From Streptomyces acidiscabies (GTDB lineage: Bacteria; Actinomycetota; Actinomycetes; Streptomycetales; Streptomycetaceae): 64,000 nucleotides of DNA. The number at the start of each line of letters is the position of its first letter. The first letter of the stretch is position 1. This document shows positions 25,672-33,419 of the stretch, one piece after another. The translations under genes were made by a program, and so were the position numbers. The DNA lies in the NCBI RefSeq assembly GCF_020010905.1, contig NZ_JAGJBY010000002.1, forward strand, positions 3,596,001 to 3,660,000, read 5' to 3'. The notes under the pieces are model-generated. The model ran no database searches. It was not told where the DNA came from and worked only from the letters and a program-made list of their open reading frames with translations.

Positions 25672-27309
25672 ATGCCCTCGACCACCGTGAAAGCCGGACG
25701 CCCCAGGCAGCCCCGGCGCAGAGCCCTGGCCCTCGCCTTCTGCGCCACCCTGCTCGCCGCCGCCGTCCCCCTGCTCTCCCTCGGCACCGCCCAGCCCGCC
25801 GCCGCCCTCGGCAACGGGCTCGCCCTCACCCCGCAGATGGGTTTCAACGACTGGAACGCCTACGGGTGCAACGTCTCCGAGTCGCTGATCAAGTCCACCG
25901 CCCAGGCGATGCACACCAACGGCATGCAGGCCGCCGGCTACACGTACGTCAACATCGACGACTGCTGGATGACCCACAACCGCGACGCGGCCGGCCGTCT
26001 GGTCCCGGACCCCGCCAAGTTCCCCGACGGCATCAAGGGCACCGCCGACTACGTCCACTCCCTGGGCCTGAAACTGGGGATCTACGAGGACGCGGGCACC
26101 GCCACCTGCGCGGGCTACCCGGGCAGCCTCGGCCACGAGACCACCGACGCCCAGTCGTTCGCCTCGTGGGGCGTGGACTACCTGAAGTACGACAACTGCA
26201 ACAACACCGGCGCACCCGCCCGGAACCGGTACACCGCGATGCGGGACGCCCTGGCGGCCACCGGCCGGCCGATCCTGTACAGCCTGTGCAACTGGGGCCA
26301 GGACAACGTGTGGACCTGGGGCGCGGACGTGGGCAACAGTTGGCGCACCACCGGAGACATCAGCGCGAACTTCTCCAGCATGCTGTCGATCTTCCACAGC
26401 AACGTCGGGCTCGCCTCCTACGCCGGTCCCGGCCACTGGAACGACCCCGACATGCTGGAGGTCGGCAACGGCTCGATGACGGCCACCGAGAACCGCAGCG
26501 AGTTCAGCCTCTGGGCGGAGATGGCCGCACCGCTCATCGCGGGCACCAACATCCCGCAGGCGAGCGCCGACACCCTGGCCGTCCTCACCAACTCCCGCGT
26601 GATCGCCGTCGACCAGGACCCGCTCGGCAAACAGGGCACCCTGGTGTCGTCCTCGGGAGGCCGGGACGTCCTGGCCAAGCCGCTTGCAGGCGGGGACGTG
26701 TCGGTGGCCCTGTTCAACGAGACGGGCTCCACCACGACCATCTCCACCACGGCCGGCGCCATCGGCAAGACGGGCGCGTCCTCCTACACCCTCACCGACC
26801 TGTGGTCCGGAGCGACCTCGACGACATCGGGCACCATCAGCGCCTCGGTACCGGCCCACGGCACGGTCATGTACCGGGTCGCGGGCGGCACCGGCGGGGG
26901 CGGCACCGGCGTGACCGGAGCGCTGCACGCCGTCGGCGCGGGCAAGTGCCTGGACGTGCCCGACTCCACCACGACGGCCGGGACCCAGGTGGTGATCTGG
27001 GGCTGCCACAGCGCCGCCAACCAGACCTGGACGCACTCCGCCTCCGGTCAACTCACCGTCTACTCCGGCCAGATGTGTCTGGACGCCTACGACAACCAGA
27101 CCACGCCAGGCACCAAGGTGGTGATCTGGCCCTGCAACGGCCAGCGCAACCAGCAGTGGACGCTGCACCCCGACAGCGCGGGCGGCACGATCACCGGCGT
27201 CCAGTCCGGCCTGTGCCTGAACGTCACCGGAGGCGCCACAGCGGACGGAAGCCCCGCCGAGCTGTGGACCTGCAACGGCGCCGGCAGCCAGCGATGGACG
27301 CTGGCATGA
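25672..27309 (+). CDS. Secreted GH27 alpha-galactosidase (or beta-L-arabinopyranosidase) with ricin/CBM13 domain
   Basis: The protein has 545 residues. Signal peptide to about 45 ('LLSLGTAQPAAALG'). The GH27 barrel begins 'LALTPQMGFNDWNAYGCNV', contains 'YVNIDDCWM' and the nucleophile Asp in 'DYLKYDNCNN', and the acid/base Asp in 'GHWNDPDMLEVGNG'. A small beta-domain follows, then a ricin lectin (about 425-545, 'GKCLDVPDSTT', 'GLCLNVTGGAT'). The Asp pair of 'IDDCW' favours galactose. However, Streptomyces avermitilis has a GH27 beta-L-arabinopyranosidase of the same architecture, and 'GIYEDAG' carries a Glu where alpha-galactosidases commonly have Ser or Ala. Both sugars occur in arabinogalactans. 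It lies 42 bp after copy 2 of GH54. Confidence 0.88.
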   Translation: MPSTTVKAGRPRQPRRRALALAFCATLLAAAVPLLSLGTAQPAAALGNGLALTPQMGFNDWNAYGCNVSESLIKSTAQAMHTNGMQAAGYTYVNIDDCWMTHNRDAAGRLVPDPAKFPDGIKGTADYVHSLGLKLGIYEDAGTATCAGYPGSLGHETTDAQSFASWGVDYLKYDNCNNTGAPARNRYTAMRDALAATGRPILYSLCNWGQDNVWTWGADVGNSWRTTGDISANFSSMLSIFHSNVGLASYAGPGHWNDPDMLEVGNGSMTATENRSEFSLWAEMAAPLIAGTNIPQASADTLAVLTNSRVIAVDQDPLGKQGTLVSSSGGRDVLAKPLAGGDVSVALFNETGSTTTISTTAGAIGKTGASSYTLTDLWSGATSTTSGTISASVPAHGTVMYRVAGGTGGGGTGVTGALHAVGAGKCLDVPDSTTTAGTQVVIWGCHSAANQTWTHSASGQLTVYSGQMCLDAYDNQTTPGTKVVIWPCNGQRNQQWTLHPDSAGGTITGVQSGLCLNVTGGATADGSPAELWTCNGAGSQRWTLA

Positions 27310-27353
27310 CCCGGCCACCGGCAGTCTCGGTGCCGCCCCACGGCACCGCCATC

Positions 27354-27368
27354 AAGGAGGTCTCCTTG
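27354..27368 (+). promoter_or_regulatory. Strong ribosome site deciding a TTG start
   Basis: AAGGAGGT at 27354-27361, a near-perfect anti-16S match, is followed by TTG at 27366 with 4-5 nt spacing. The in-frame ATG at 27306 overlaps the GH27 stop (ATGA) but has no comparable site and would add 20 residues before the signal peptide. Confidence 0.65.
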
Positions 27369-28886
27369 ACCGCAGCAGCAGTACCGACAGCGGCCGGCCG
27401 CCGGCCGAGGCGATTCCCGGTGGCGCTCCTGATCGCCCTGGTGATGGCCCTCGCCGCGCTGGGCACCCCGGCGTTCGCGACCTACACCCGTGGTGAGGCA
27501 CCCGCCGTCGCGGACGCGTCCCTCCCCTGCGACCTCTACGCCGCAGGCGGCACCCCCTGCGTGACGGCGCACGCCACGACCAGGGCGCTCTTCGCGGCGT
27601 ACAACGGGCCGCTCTACCAGATCCAGCGGAACTCCGACCGCGCCTACCGCGACATCGGGCTGCTCGCCCCGGGCGGCTACGCCGATGCCGCCGCACAGGT
27701 CTCGTTCTGCGCGGGCACCTCGTGCACCATCACGAAGATCTACGACCAGACGGCCCGGCACAACGACATGCCCATCTCCTGGGGCGGCTTCTGGAAGGGG
27801 CCGGGACCCAATGGCGCGGACGTGGGGGCCGACGCCATGGCCCTGCCGGTGACCGCCGCCGGGCACCAGGTCTTCGGCGTCAAGGTCACCCAAGGCGTCG
27901 GCTACCGCGTCGACCACGCGAGCGGCGTCCCCACCGGCTCCCAGCCCGAGGGCCTCTACATGGTGACGTCGTCGAACTACACCAACCAGTGGTGCTGCTT
28001 CGACTACGGCAGCGGCGAGAACTCCCACACCGACACCGGCAACGCCACCATGAACGCCATCTACTGGGGCAACGCCTGCTGGTTCAAGAACTGCACCGGA
28101 AGCGGGCCGTGGGTCGAGGCCGACCTGGAGAACGGCATGTTCCACACCAACACCGGCTCCAACAAGGACCCGAACAACCAGGGCGTGCACCTCCCGTTCG
28201 TCAGCGCGTGGCTGAAGAACAACGGCACCAGCAACTTCACCCTGAAGTACGGCAACGCCGCCACCGGCGGGCTGACCACCACCTTCTCCGGACCTCTGCC
28301 GGCCGGTTACTCCCCGATGAAGGTCGACAGCTCCGTCCTCCTCGGCACCGGGGGCGACAACAGCGTCTCGGGCCAGGGCGAGTTCTTCGAGGGCGCGATC
28401 ACGGCGGGCTACCCCTCCGACGCCACCGAGAACGCCGTCCAGACCGGCGTCACCGCCGCCGGCTACGGCACGGGGAACGGCGGCGGCACCACCACCGGCG
28501 CGCTGCACGCGGTGGGCGCGGGCAAGTGCCTGGAGGTGCCCGGCAGTTCCACGACACCGGGGACGCAGACACAGATCCGGGACTGCTCCGGCGCCGCCAA
28601 CCAGACCTGGACGCGCAGCGACTCCGGCGAACTGGCCGTCACTCTCGCGGGCAACCGCCTGTGCCTCGACGCCTCCGGGCAGGGCACCAGCAACGGGACC
28701 AAGGCCATCACCTGGACCTGCAACGGCCAGAGCAACCAGCGCTGGACGCTCACCCCCGACACCACCGTCACCAGCGCCCCGTCCGGACTGTGCCTGGACG
28801 TGTCGGGCGCGGCCACCGCCAACGGGACCCCCGTACAGCTGTGGGCGTGCAGCGGCCAGGCCAACCAGAAATGGACGCTGAACTGA
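27366..28886 (+). CDS. Secreted GH54 alpha-L-arabinofuranosidase with C-terminal ricin/CBM13 domain (copy 3)
   Basis: The protein has 506 residues from TTG 27366. The signal peptide is 'RRFPVALLIALVMALAALG' then 'TPAFA'. The GH54 domain begins 'LPCDLYAAGGTPCVTAHATT'. Nucleophile E255 ('ADLENGMF') and acid/base D331 ('GTGGDNS') are 76 apart, and the Cys pair is in 'QWCCFDYGS'. It shares the insert 'GNACWFKNCTGSGPW' with copy 2 ('GTECWFGGC'), so copies 2 and 3 are closer to each other here than to copy 1. The C-terminal ricin domain ('GKCLEVPGSST', 'GLCLDVSGAAT') is very like that of copy 1. The alternative start is ATG 27306. Co-transcribed with GH27 and GH59. Confidence 0.9.
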   Translation: MTAAAVPTAAGRRPRRFPVALLIALVMALAALGTPAFATYTRGEAPAVADASLPCDLYAAGGTPCVTAHATTRALFAAYNGPLYQIQRNSDRAYRDIGLLAPGGYADAAAQVSFCAGTSCTITKIYDQTARHNDMPISWGGFWKGPGPNGADVGADAMALPVTAAGHQVFGVKVTQGVGYRVDHASGVPTGSQPEGLYMVTSSNYTNQWCCFDYGSGENSHTDTGNATMNAIYWGNACWFKNCTGSGPWVEADLENGMFHTNTGSNKDPNNQGVHLPFVSAWLKNNGTSNFTLKYGNAATGGLTTTFSGPLPAGYSPMKVDSSVLLGTGGDNSVSGQGEFFEGAITAGYPSDATENAVQTGVTAAGYGTGNGGGTTTGALHAVGAGKCLEVPGSSTTPGTQTQIRDCSGAANQTWTRSDSGELAVTLAGNRLCLDASGQGTSNGTKAITWTCNGQSNQRWTLTPDTTVTSAPSGLCLDVSGAATANGTPVQLWACSGQANQKWTLN

Positions 28887-28923
28887 CCGCACGACCCCAC
28901 CGACCTGCGAAAGGAACCCCACC

Positions 28924-31320
28924 GTGTCCGCATTCAGACGGCTGCTGCGGCGCCTGCGTGTCCCGACGGCCGTGCTCACGGGCCTCCTGCTGGCCGCCGG
29001 CGGCCTCGTCGGCACGGTCGCCACGCCGGCCCAGGCCGCCACCTCGATCACGGTCAACGGCACGTCCGGCGGCCGGACCTTCGACGGCGTCGGCGCGATC
29101 AGCGGCGGGGGCGGCAACAGCAGACTCCTGGTCGACTACCCCGAGCCCCAGCGAGGCCAGGTCCTCGACTACCTCTTCAAGCCCGGCTACGGCGCCTCCC
29201 TCCAGATCCTCAAGGCCGAGATCGGCGGCGACACCAACTCCACCTCCGGCGCCGAACCGAGCCACCAGCACACCCGCTCCGACCTGAACTGCGATCGGGG
29301 CTACGAGTGGTGGCTCATGGAGCAGGCCAAGGCCCGCAACCCCGCCATCAAGCTCTACGGCCTCGCCTGGGGCGCGCCCGGCTGGATCGGCGGCGGCAAC
29401 TTCTGGTCCACCGACATGGTCAACTACCTGGTCTCGTGGCTGGGTTGCGCCAAACAGCACGGGCTGACCATCGACTACCTCGGCGGCTGGAACGAGCGCG
29501 GCTACAACGTCTCCTGGTACGTGCAACTACGTAACGCGCTCAACGCGGGCGGCTACGGCAACGTCAAGATCGTCGCCGCCGACTCGGACTGGGCCGTGGC
29601 GAACGACGTCAACTCCAACGCGGCGTTCCGGGCGGCGGTGGACAGCATCGGCACGCACTACCCCTGCGGCTACCGGTCCGCACAGACCAACTGCTCGGTC
29701 CCGGCGGCGGCCACCTCGACCGGCAAGCAGCTGTGGGCCAGCGAGAACGGCTCGGACGACTACAACGCGGGCGCCCCGGCCGTGGCCCGCGGCATCAACC
29801 GCGGCTACATCGACGGCCGGATGACCGCCTACCTCAACTGGCCGGTGGTCGCCGCGATCACCCCCAACCTGCCGTACCCCACCATGGGCGTCGCCCTGGC
29901 CGCGCAGCCGTGGTCCGGGCACTACGCGGTCGGCAAGAACACCTGGGTCATGGCGCAGACCACCCAGTTCACCGCCCCCGGCTGGAAGTACCTCGACTCC
30001 TCCAGCGGTTACCTCGGCGGCAACCGGAACAACGGCAGCTACGTCTCGCTGAGGTCCCCCGGCACCTCCGACTACTCCACCGTCATCGAGACGATGGACG
30101 CGGGCAGCGCCCAGACCCTGGACCTGAACGTGACCGGCGGCCTGTCGAACGGGACCGTCCACGTCTGGTCGACCGACGTCAACTCCACCAACCCGGCCGA
30201 CCAGTTCGCGCACACCGCCGACATCACGCCCTCCGGCGGCTCCTTCAGCCTGACCGTGCAGCCCCACCGCGTCTACACCCTCACCACCACGACCGGCCAG
30301 GGCAAAGGCACCGCCACCGGCCCCGCCCAGGGCGCCATGAGCCTGCCGTACAGCGACTCCTTCGACGGCTACGCCACCGGCACCGAGGCGAAGTACCTCA
30401 TGGACTGGCAGGGCGCCTTCGAGGTGACGGCCTGCGGCGCCGGACGCGGCGGCAGGTGCGTACGCCAGATGAGCCCCCAGAAGCCGATCACGTGGGACGC
30501 GCTGTCCGACCCGCACGCCCTGCTCGGCGACGTCGGCTGGGGCAACTACACGGTGTCGTCCGACGTCCTGCTCGAACAGCCGGGATACGTCGAGCTGATC
30601 GGCCGCGCGAACGGCCAGGACTACAGCAGCACCGGCGGGCTGAACGCCTACCACCTGCGGGTCAGCGACACCGGGGCCTGGCAGATCCTCAACTCGAACA
30701 CCAACGGGAACGTCGCCACCCTCGCGAGCGGCACGACCGGAGCGCTCGGCACCGGCCGGTGGCACACCCTGGCCCTCACCTTCTCCGGCACCACCATCAC
30801 CGCCGCCATCGACGGCGCGACGGCCGGTTCCGCGAGCGACCGCACCTGGGCGGGCGGGCAGATCGGCTACGCGACCAGCCAGAGCGAGACGGCGCAGTTC
30901 GACAACCTGTCCCTCACCCCCGGCAGCGGGGGAGGCGGTACGACCGGACGGATCGTCGGGGTCGCCTCCGGCCGGTGCGTGGACGTGCCCAACCAGTCGC
31001 AGACCCCCGGCACCCAGGTGACGCTGTGGGACTGCAACGGCGGCGCCAACCAGCAGTGGGCGAGCACCACGGCCGGTGAACTGCGGGTCTACGGCAACTC
31101 CTGCCTGGACGCGGGGAGCGGCGCCACCGGCGCCAAGGCCGTCATCGCGGCGTGCACGGGCGCCGCCGGACAGAAGTGGGCGTTCCACGACGACGGCACC
31201 ATCACCGGCACCCCGTCCGGCCTGTGCCTGGACGCCACCGGCTCGGGAACCGCCAACGGCACCCTGCTGGCGCTGTGGACCTGCACCGGAGCCGGCAACC
31301 AGAAGTGGACGCGCGACTGA
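28924..31320 (+). CDS. Secreted GH59 galactocerebrosidase-like beta-galactosidase with ricin/CBM13 domain
   Basis: The protein has 798 residues. Signal peptide to about 39 ('ATPAQAAT'). The body follows animal galactosylceramidase (GALC) through all three of its domains. The TIM barrel has 'FDGVGAISGGGGNSRLLVDY', 'VLDYLFKPGYGASLQILK', 'EIGGDTNSTSGAEPSH' and 'RGYEWWLMEQAKARNP'. The beta-sandwich has 'PWSGHYAVGKNTWVMAQTTQ'. The lectin-like domain has 'PITWDALSDPHALLGDVGW' and 'ETAQFDNLSL'. Acid/base is E191 ('GGWNERGYN') and nucleophile E274 ('LWASENG'). A ricin lectin (about 675-798) is added at the end. In soil it probably removes beta-galactose from arabinogalactan or galactolipid rather than brain lipid. 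The context favours the former. GH30 is less likely because the GALC similarity extends past the barrel. Confidence 0.85.
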   Translation: MSAFRRLLRRLRVPTAVLTGLLLAAGGLVGTVATPAQAATSITVNGTSGGRTFDGVGAISGGGGNSRLLVDYPEPQRGQVLDYLFKPGYGASLQILKAEIGGDTNSTSGAEPSHQHTRSDLNCDRGYEWWLMEQAKARNPAIKLYGLAWGAPGWIGGGNFWSTDMVNYLVSWLGCAKQHGLTIDYLGGWNERGYNVSWYVQLRNALNAGGYGNVKIVAADSDWAVANDVNSNAAFRAAVDSIGTHYPCGYRSAQTNCSVPAAATSTGKQLWASENGSDDYNAGAPAVARGINRGYIDGRMTAYLNWPVVAAITPNLPYPTMGVALAAQPWSGHYAVGKNTWVMAQTTQFTAPGWKYLDSSSGYLGGNRNNGSYVSLRSPGTSDYSTVIETMDAGSAQTLDLNVTGGLSNGTVHVWSTDVNSTNPADQFAHTADITPSGGSFSLTVQPHRVYTLTTTTGQGKGTATGPAQGAMSLPYSDSFDGYATGTEAKYLMDWQGAFEVTACGAGRGGRCVRQMSPQKPITWDALSDPHALLGDVGWGNYTVSSDVLLEQPGYVELIGRANGQDYSSTGGLNAYHLRVSDTGAWQILNSNTNGNVATLASGTTGALGTGRWHTLALTFSGTTITAAIDGATAGSASDRTWAGGQIGYATSQSETAQFDNLSLTPGSGGGGTTGRIVGVASGRCVDVPNQSQTPGTQVTLWDCNGGANQQWASTTAGELRVYGNSCLDAGSGATGAKAVIAACTGAAGQKWAFHDDGTITGTPSGLCLDATGSGTANGTLLALWTCTGAGNQKWTRD

Positions 31321-31355
31321 CCGGCGCACCCATCCCGATTTTGAAGGGCACCCGC

Positions 31356-33338
31356 ATGACCTTCACCCAGCACCCCCTCAGCCGCCGCCGGCTGCTCGCG
31401 GCGACCGGCGCGGCCACCGCCCTCGGCCTGCTGCGGTTCGCCCCGCAGGCCGCCGCCACCGACGGCCCCTCCAGCTACACCGCGAGCTGGGCCTCCGTCG
31501 ACCAGCACCCCCCGTCCCCGGCCTGGTTCCAGGACGCCAAGTTCGGCATCTACTACCACTGGGGAGCCTTCAGCGTCCCCGCGTTCGGCAACGAGTGGTA
31601 CCCGCGCAACATGTACGTCGGCGGCTCGAACGAGAACCGCCACCACATCGCCACCTACGGCGACCCCTCGGCGTGGCCGTACCACAACTTCATCGACGGA
31701 GCCCGCGACAAGGCGGGCAATTTCGTCCAGTTCGCCCCCAAGCTCGCCTCGCAGGGCGGGAGTTGGGACCCAGACGCCTGGGCCAGGCTGTTCAAGGCGG
31801 CGGGCGCCCGGTTCGCGGGCCCTGTCGCCGAACACCACGACGGGTTCTCGATGTGGAACAGCCGCGTAAACCCCTGGAACTCCGTCCAGCACGGCCCGAG
31901 ACTCGACCTCGTCGGGCTGCACGCCCAGGCCATCCGGGGGCAGGGCCTGAAGTTCATGGCCTCGCTGCACCACGCGTACCACTTCAACGGCTACTACGAC
32001 CACGTCCCCGGCCAGTCCGACCCCGCCCTGCGCATCCTCTACGGCCAGCAGGGCACGGCGGCCGAGAACAAGCTCTGGTACGACAAGCTGATCGAGGTCA
32101 TCGACGGCTACCAGCCGGACCTGGTCTGGCAGGACTTCGACCTGAACCTCGTACAGGAGTCCTACCGGCTCCAGTTCCTCGCGCACTACTACAACCAGGC
32201 CGTCGCCTGGAACAAGGACGTGGCCGCGACCTACAAGGACGGCCTCAACAACAAGGGCGAGGTCTTCGACTTCGAGCGCGGCGGCCCGGCGGGGCTGCTC
32301 ACCCCCTACTGGCTGACCGACGACAGCATCTCCTCCTCCAGCTGGTGCTACACCGTGGGCATCGGCTACTACACGACGCAGGCCCTGCTGCACGCGCTGA
32401 TCGACCGGGTCAGCAAGGGCGGCACCATGCTGCTGAACATCGCGCCGATGGCCGACGGCACCATCCCCTCCGGCCAGCAGTCGATCCTGCTCGGCATGGG
32501 CGACTGGCTCGGCCGCTTCGGCGAGGCCGTCTACGGCACCCGCACCTGGACCAGCTACGGCGAGGGCCCCACCAAGATGGGCGGCGGCTCGTTCAGCGGA
32601 CCGGTGGCCGGGAAACCGCAGGACGTCCGCTTCACCCGCAGCCAGGACAACAAGGTCCTCTACCTCACCGCGCTGGGCTGGCAGGGCGCCACCCTGACCG
32701 TCACCACGCTGAGTTCCGGGCGGTTCAACCTCGGCACCCTGACCTCGGCGCAGCTGTTGAACAACACCGCCGGTACCTACACCAACCTGCCCGCCCCGAC
32801 GCAGGACGCCTCCGGCCTGCACTTCGCCATGCCGTCGTCGAATCCGCCGTACAGCGCGCTGGCCTACACGGTCAAGCTCACGTTCTCCGGTGAGATCCCC
32901 GTGCTGGGCGCACCGGGCGGCTCCACCGCCTGGGTCAGGATCGCCAATGTGACCAGCGGGCTGGTGCTCGACAGTGGGGGCTCCGTCGCCTCCGGTTCCA
33001 ACCTCAAGCAGTGGAACTACGACGGCAGCGCCAACCTCCAGTGGCAGCTCGTCGACCTCGGGAACGGCTACTTCCGCATCATGAACCGCGCCAACGGCAT
33101 GGCCGCCGACAGCTGGGGCAACGCCGCCAACGGCGCTCCCGCCCGGCAGCAGGCGTGGAACGGCGGCAACAACCAGCAGTGGTCGCTGAACAGCCTCGGC
33201 GGTGACCGCTATCAGATCGTCAACCGGGGGACCGGTACCGCCCTCGACGGCAGCGGGAGCACGACCGTGGGTGCGACTGCGGCGCTGTGGGCACCGAATG
33301 CGAGCACCAACAACGCGTGGACGGTCACTGGGGTGTGA
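31356..33338 (+). CDS. Secreted GH29 alpha-L-fucosidase with C-terminal lectin domain
   Basis: The protein has 660 residues. A twin-arginine signal ('LSRRRLLAATGAATALGLL') indicates Tat export, unlike the Sec signals of its neighbours. GH29 features: 'WFQDAKFGIYYHWGAFSVP', 'NFVQFAPKL', 'AGPVAEHHDGFSMWNS' and nucleophile D260 in 'PDLVWQDFDLN'. 'MLLNIAPMADGTIP' follows. A beta-sandwich is followed by a RicinB-like lectin (about 525-660, 'QWNYDGSANLQWQLVDLG'). It removes terminal alpha-L-fucose, a known cap of some arabinogalactan-proteins and xyloglucans. ATG 31356 with GAAGGG, 35 bp after the GH59 stop. Last gene of the tight run. Confidence 0.9.
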   Translation: MTFTQHPLSRRRLLAATGAATALGLLRFAPQAAATDGPSSYTASWASVDQHPPSPAWFQDAKFGIYYHWGAFSVPAFGNEWYPRNMYVGGSNENRHHIATYGDPSAWPYHNFIDGARDKAGNFVQFAPKLASQGGSWDPDAWARLFKAAGARFAGPVAEHHDGFSMWNSRVNPWNSVQHGPRLDLVGLHAQAIRGQGLKFMASLHHAYHFNGYYDHVPGQSDPALRILYGQQGTAAENKLWYDKLIEVIDGYQPDLVWQDFDLNLVQESYRLQFLAHYYNQAVAWNKDVAATYKDGLNNKGEVFDFERGGPAGLLTPYWLTDDSISSSSWCYTVGIGYYTTQALLHALIDRVSKGGTMLLNIAPMADGTIPSGQQSILLGMGDWLGRFGEAVYGTRTWTSYGEGPTKMGGGSFSGPVAGKPQDVRFTRSQDNKVLYLTALGWQGATLTVTTLSSGRFNLGTLTSAQLLNNTAGTYTNLPAPTQDASGLHFAMPSSNPPYSALAYTVKLTFSGEIPVLGAPGGSTAWVRIANVTSGLVLDSGGSVASGSNLKQWNYDGSANLQWQLVDLGNGYFRIMNRANGMAADSWGNAANGAPARQQAWNGGNNQQWSLNSLGGDRYQIVNRGTGTALDGSGSTTVGATAALWAPNASTNNAWTVTGV

Positions 33339-33419
33339 GCTGCCCGGTCGGCCCGTCTGTTGGACGACTCTCTGTCATCCGCGCTTCCTGTTCATCCCCC
33401 ACAACGGAAGAGGACGTGC

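Noticed and set aside
24048..28886. A 1612-codon open frame on the + strand across three secreted enzyme genes
   Set aside because: Only its last third matches a protein family (GH54 copy 3). The rest is out of frame with GH54 copy 2 and GH27 and reads as Arg/Pro/His-rich shadow sequence caused by high GC.
28924..31320. GH30 endo-beta-1,6-galactanase assignment for this protein
   Set aside because: The barrel alone could suggest GH30, but the GALC-like similarity continues through the beta-sandwich and lectin domains, which fits GH59 better.
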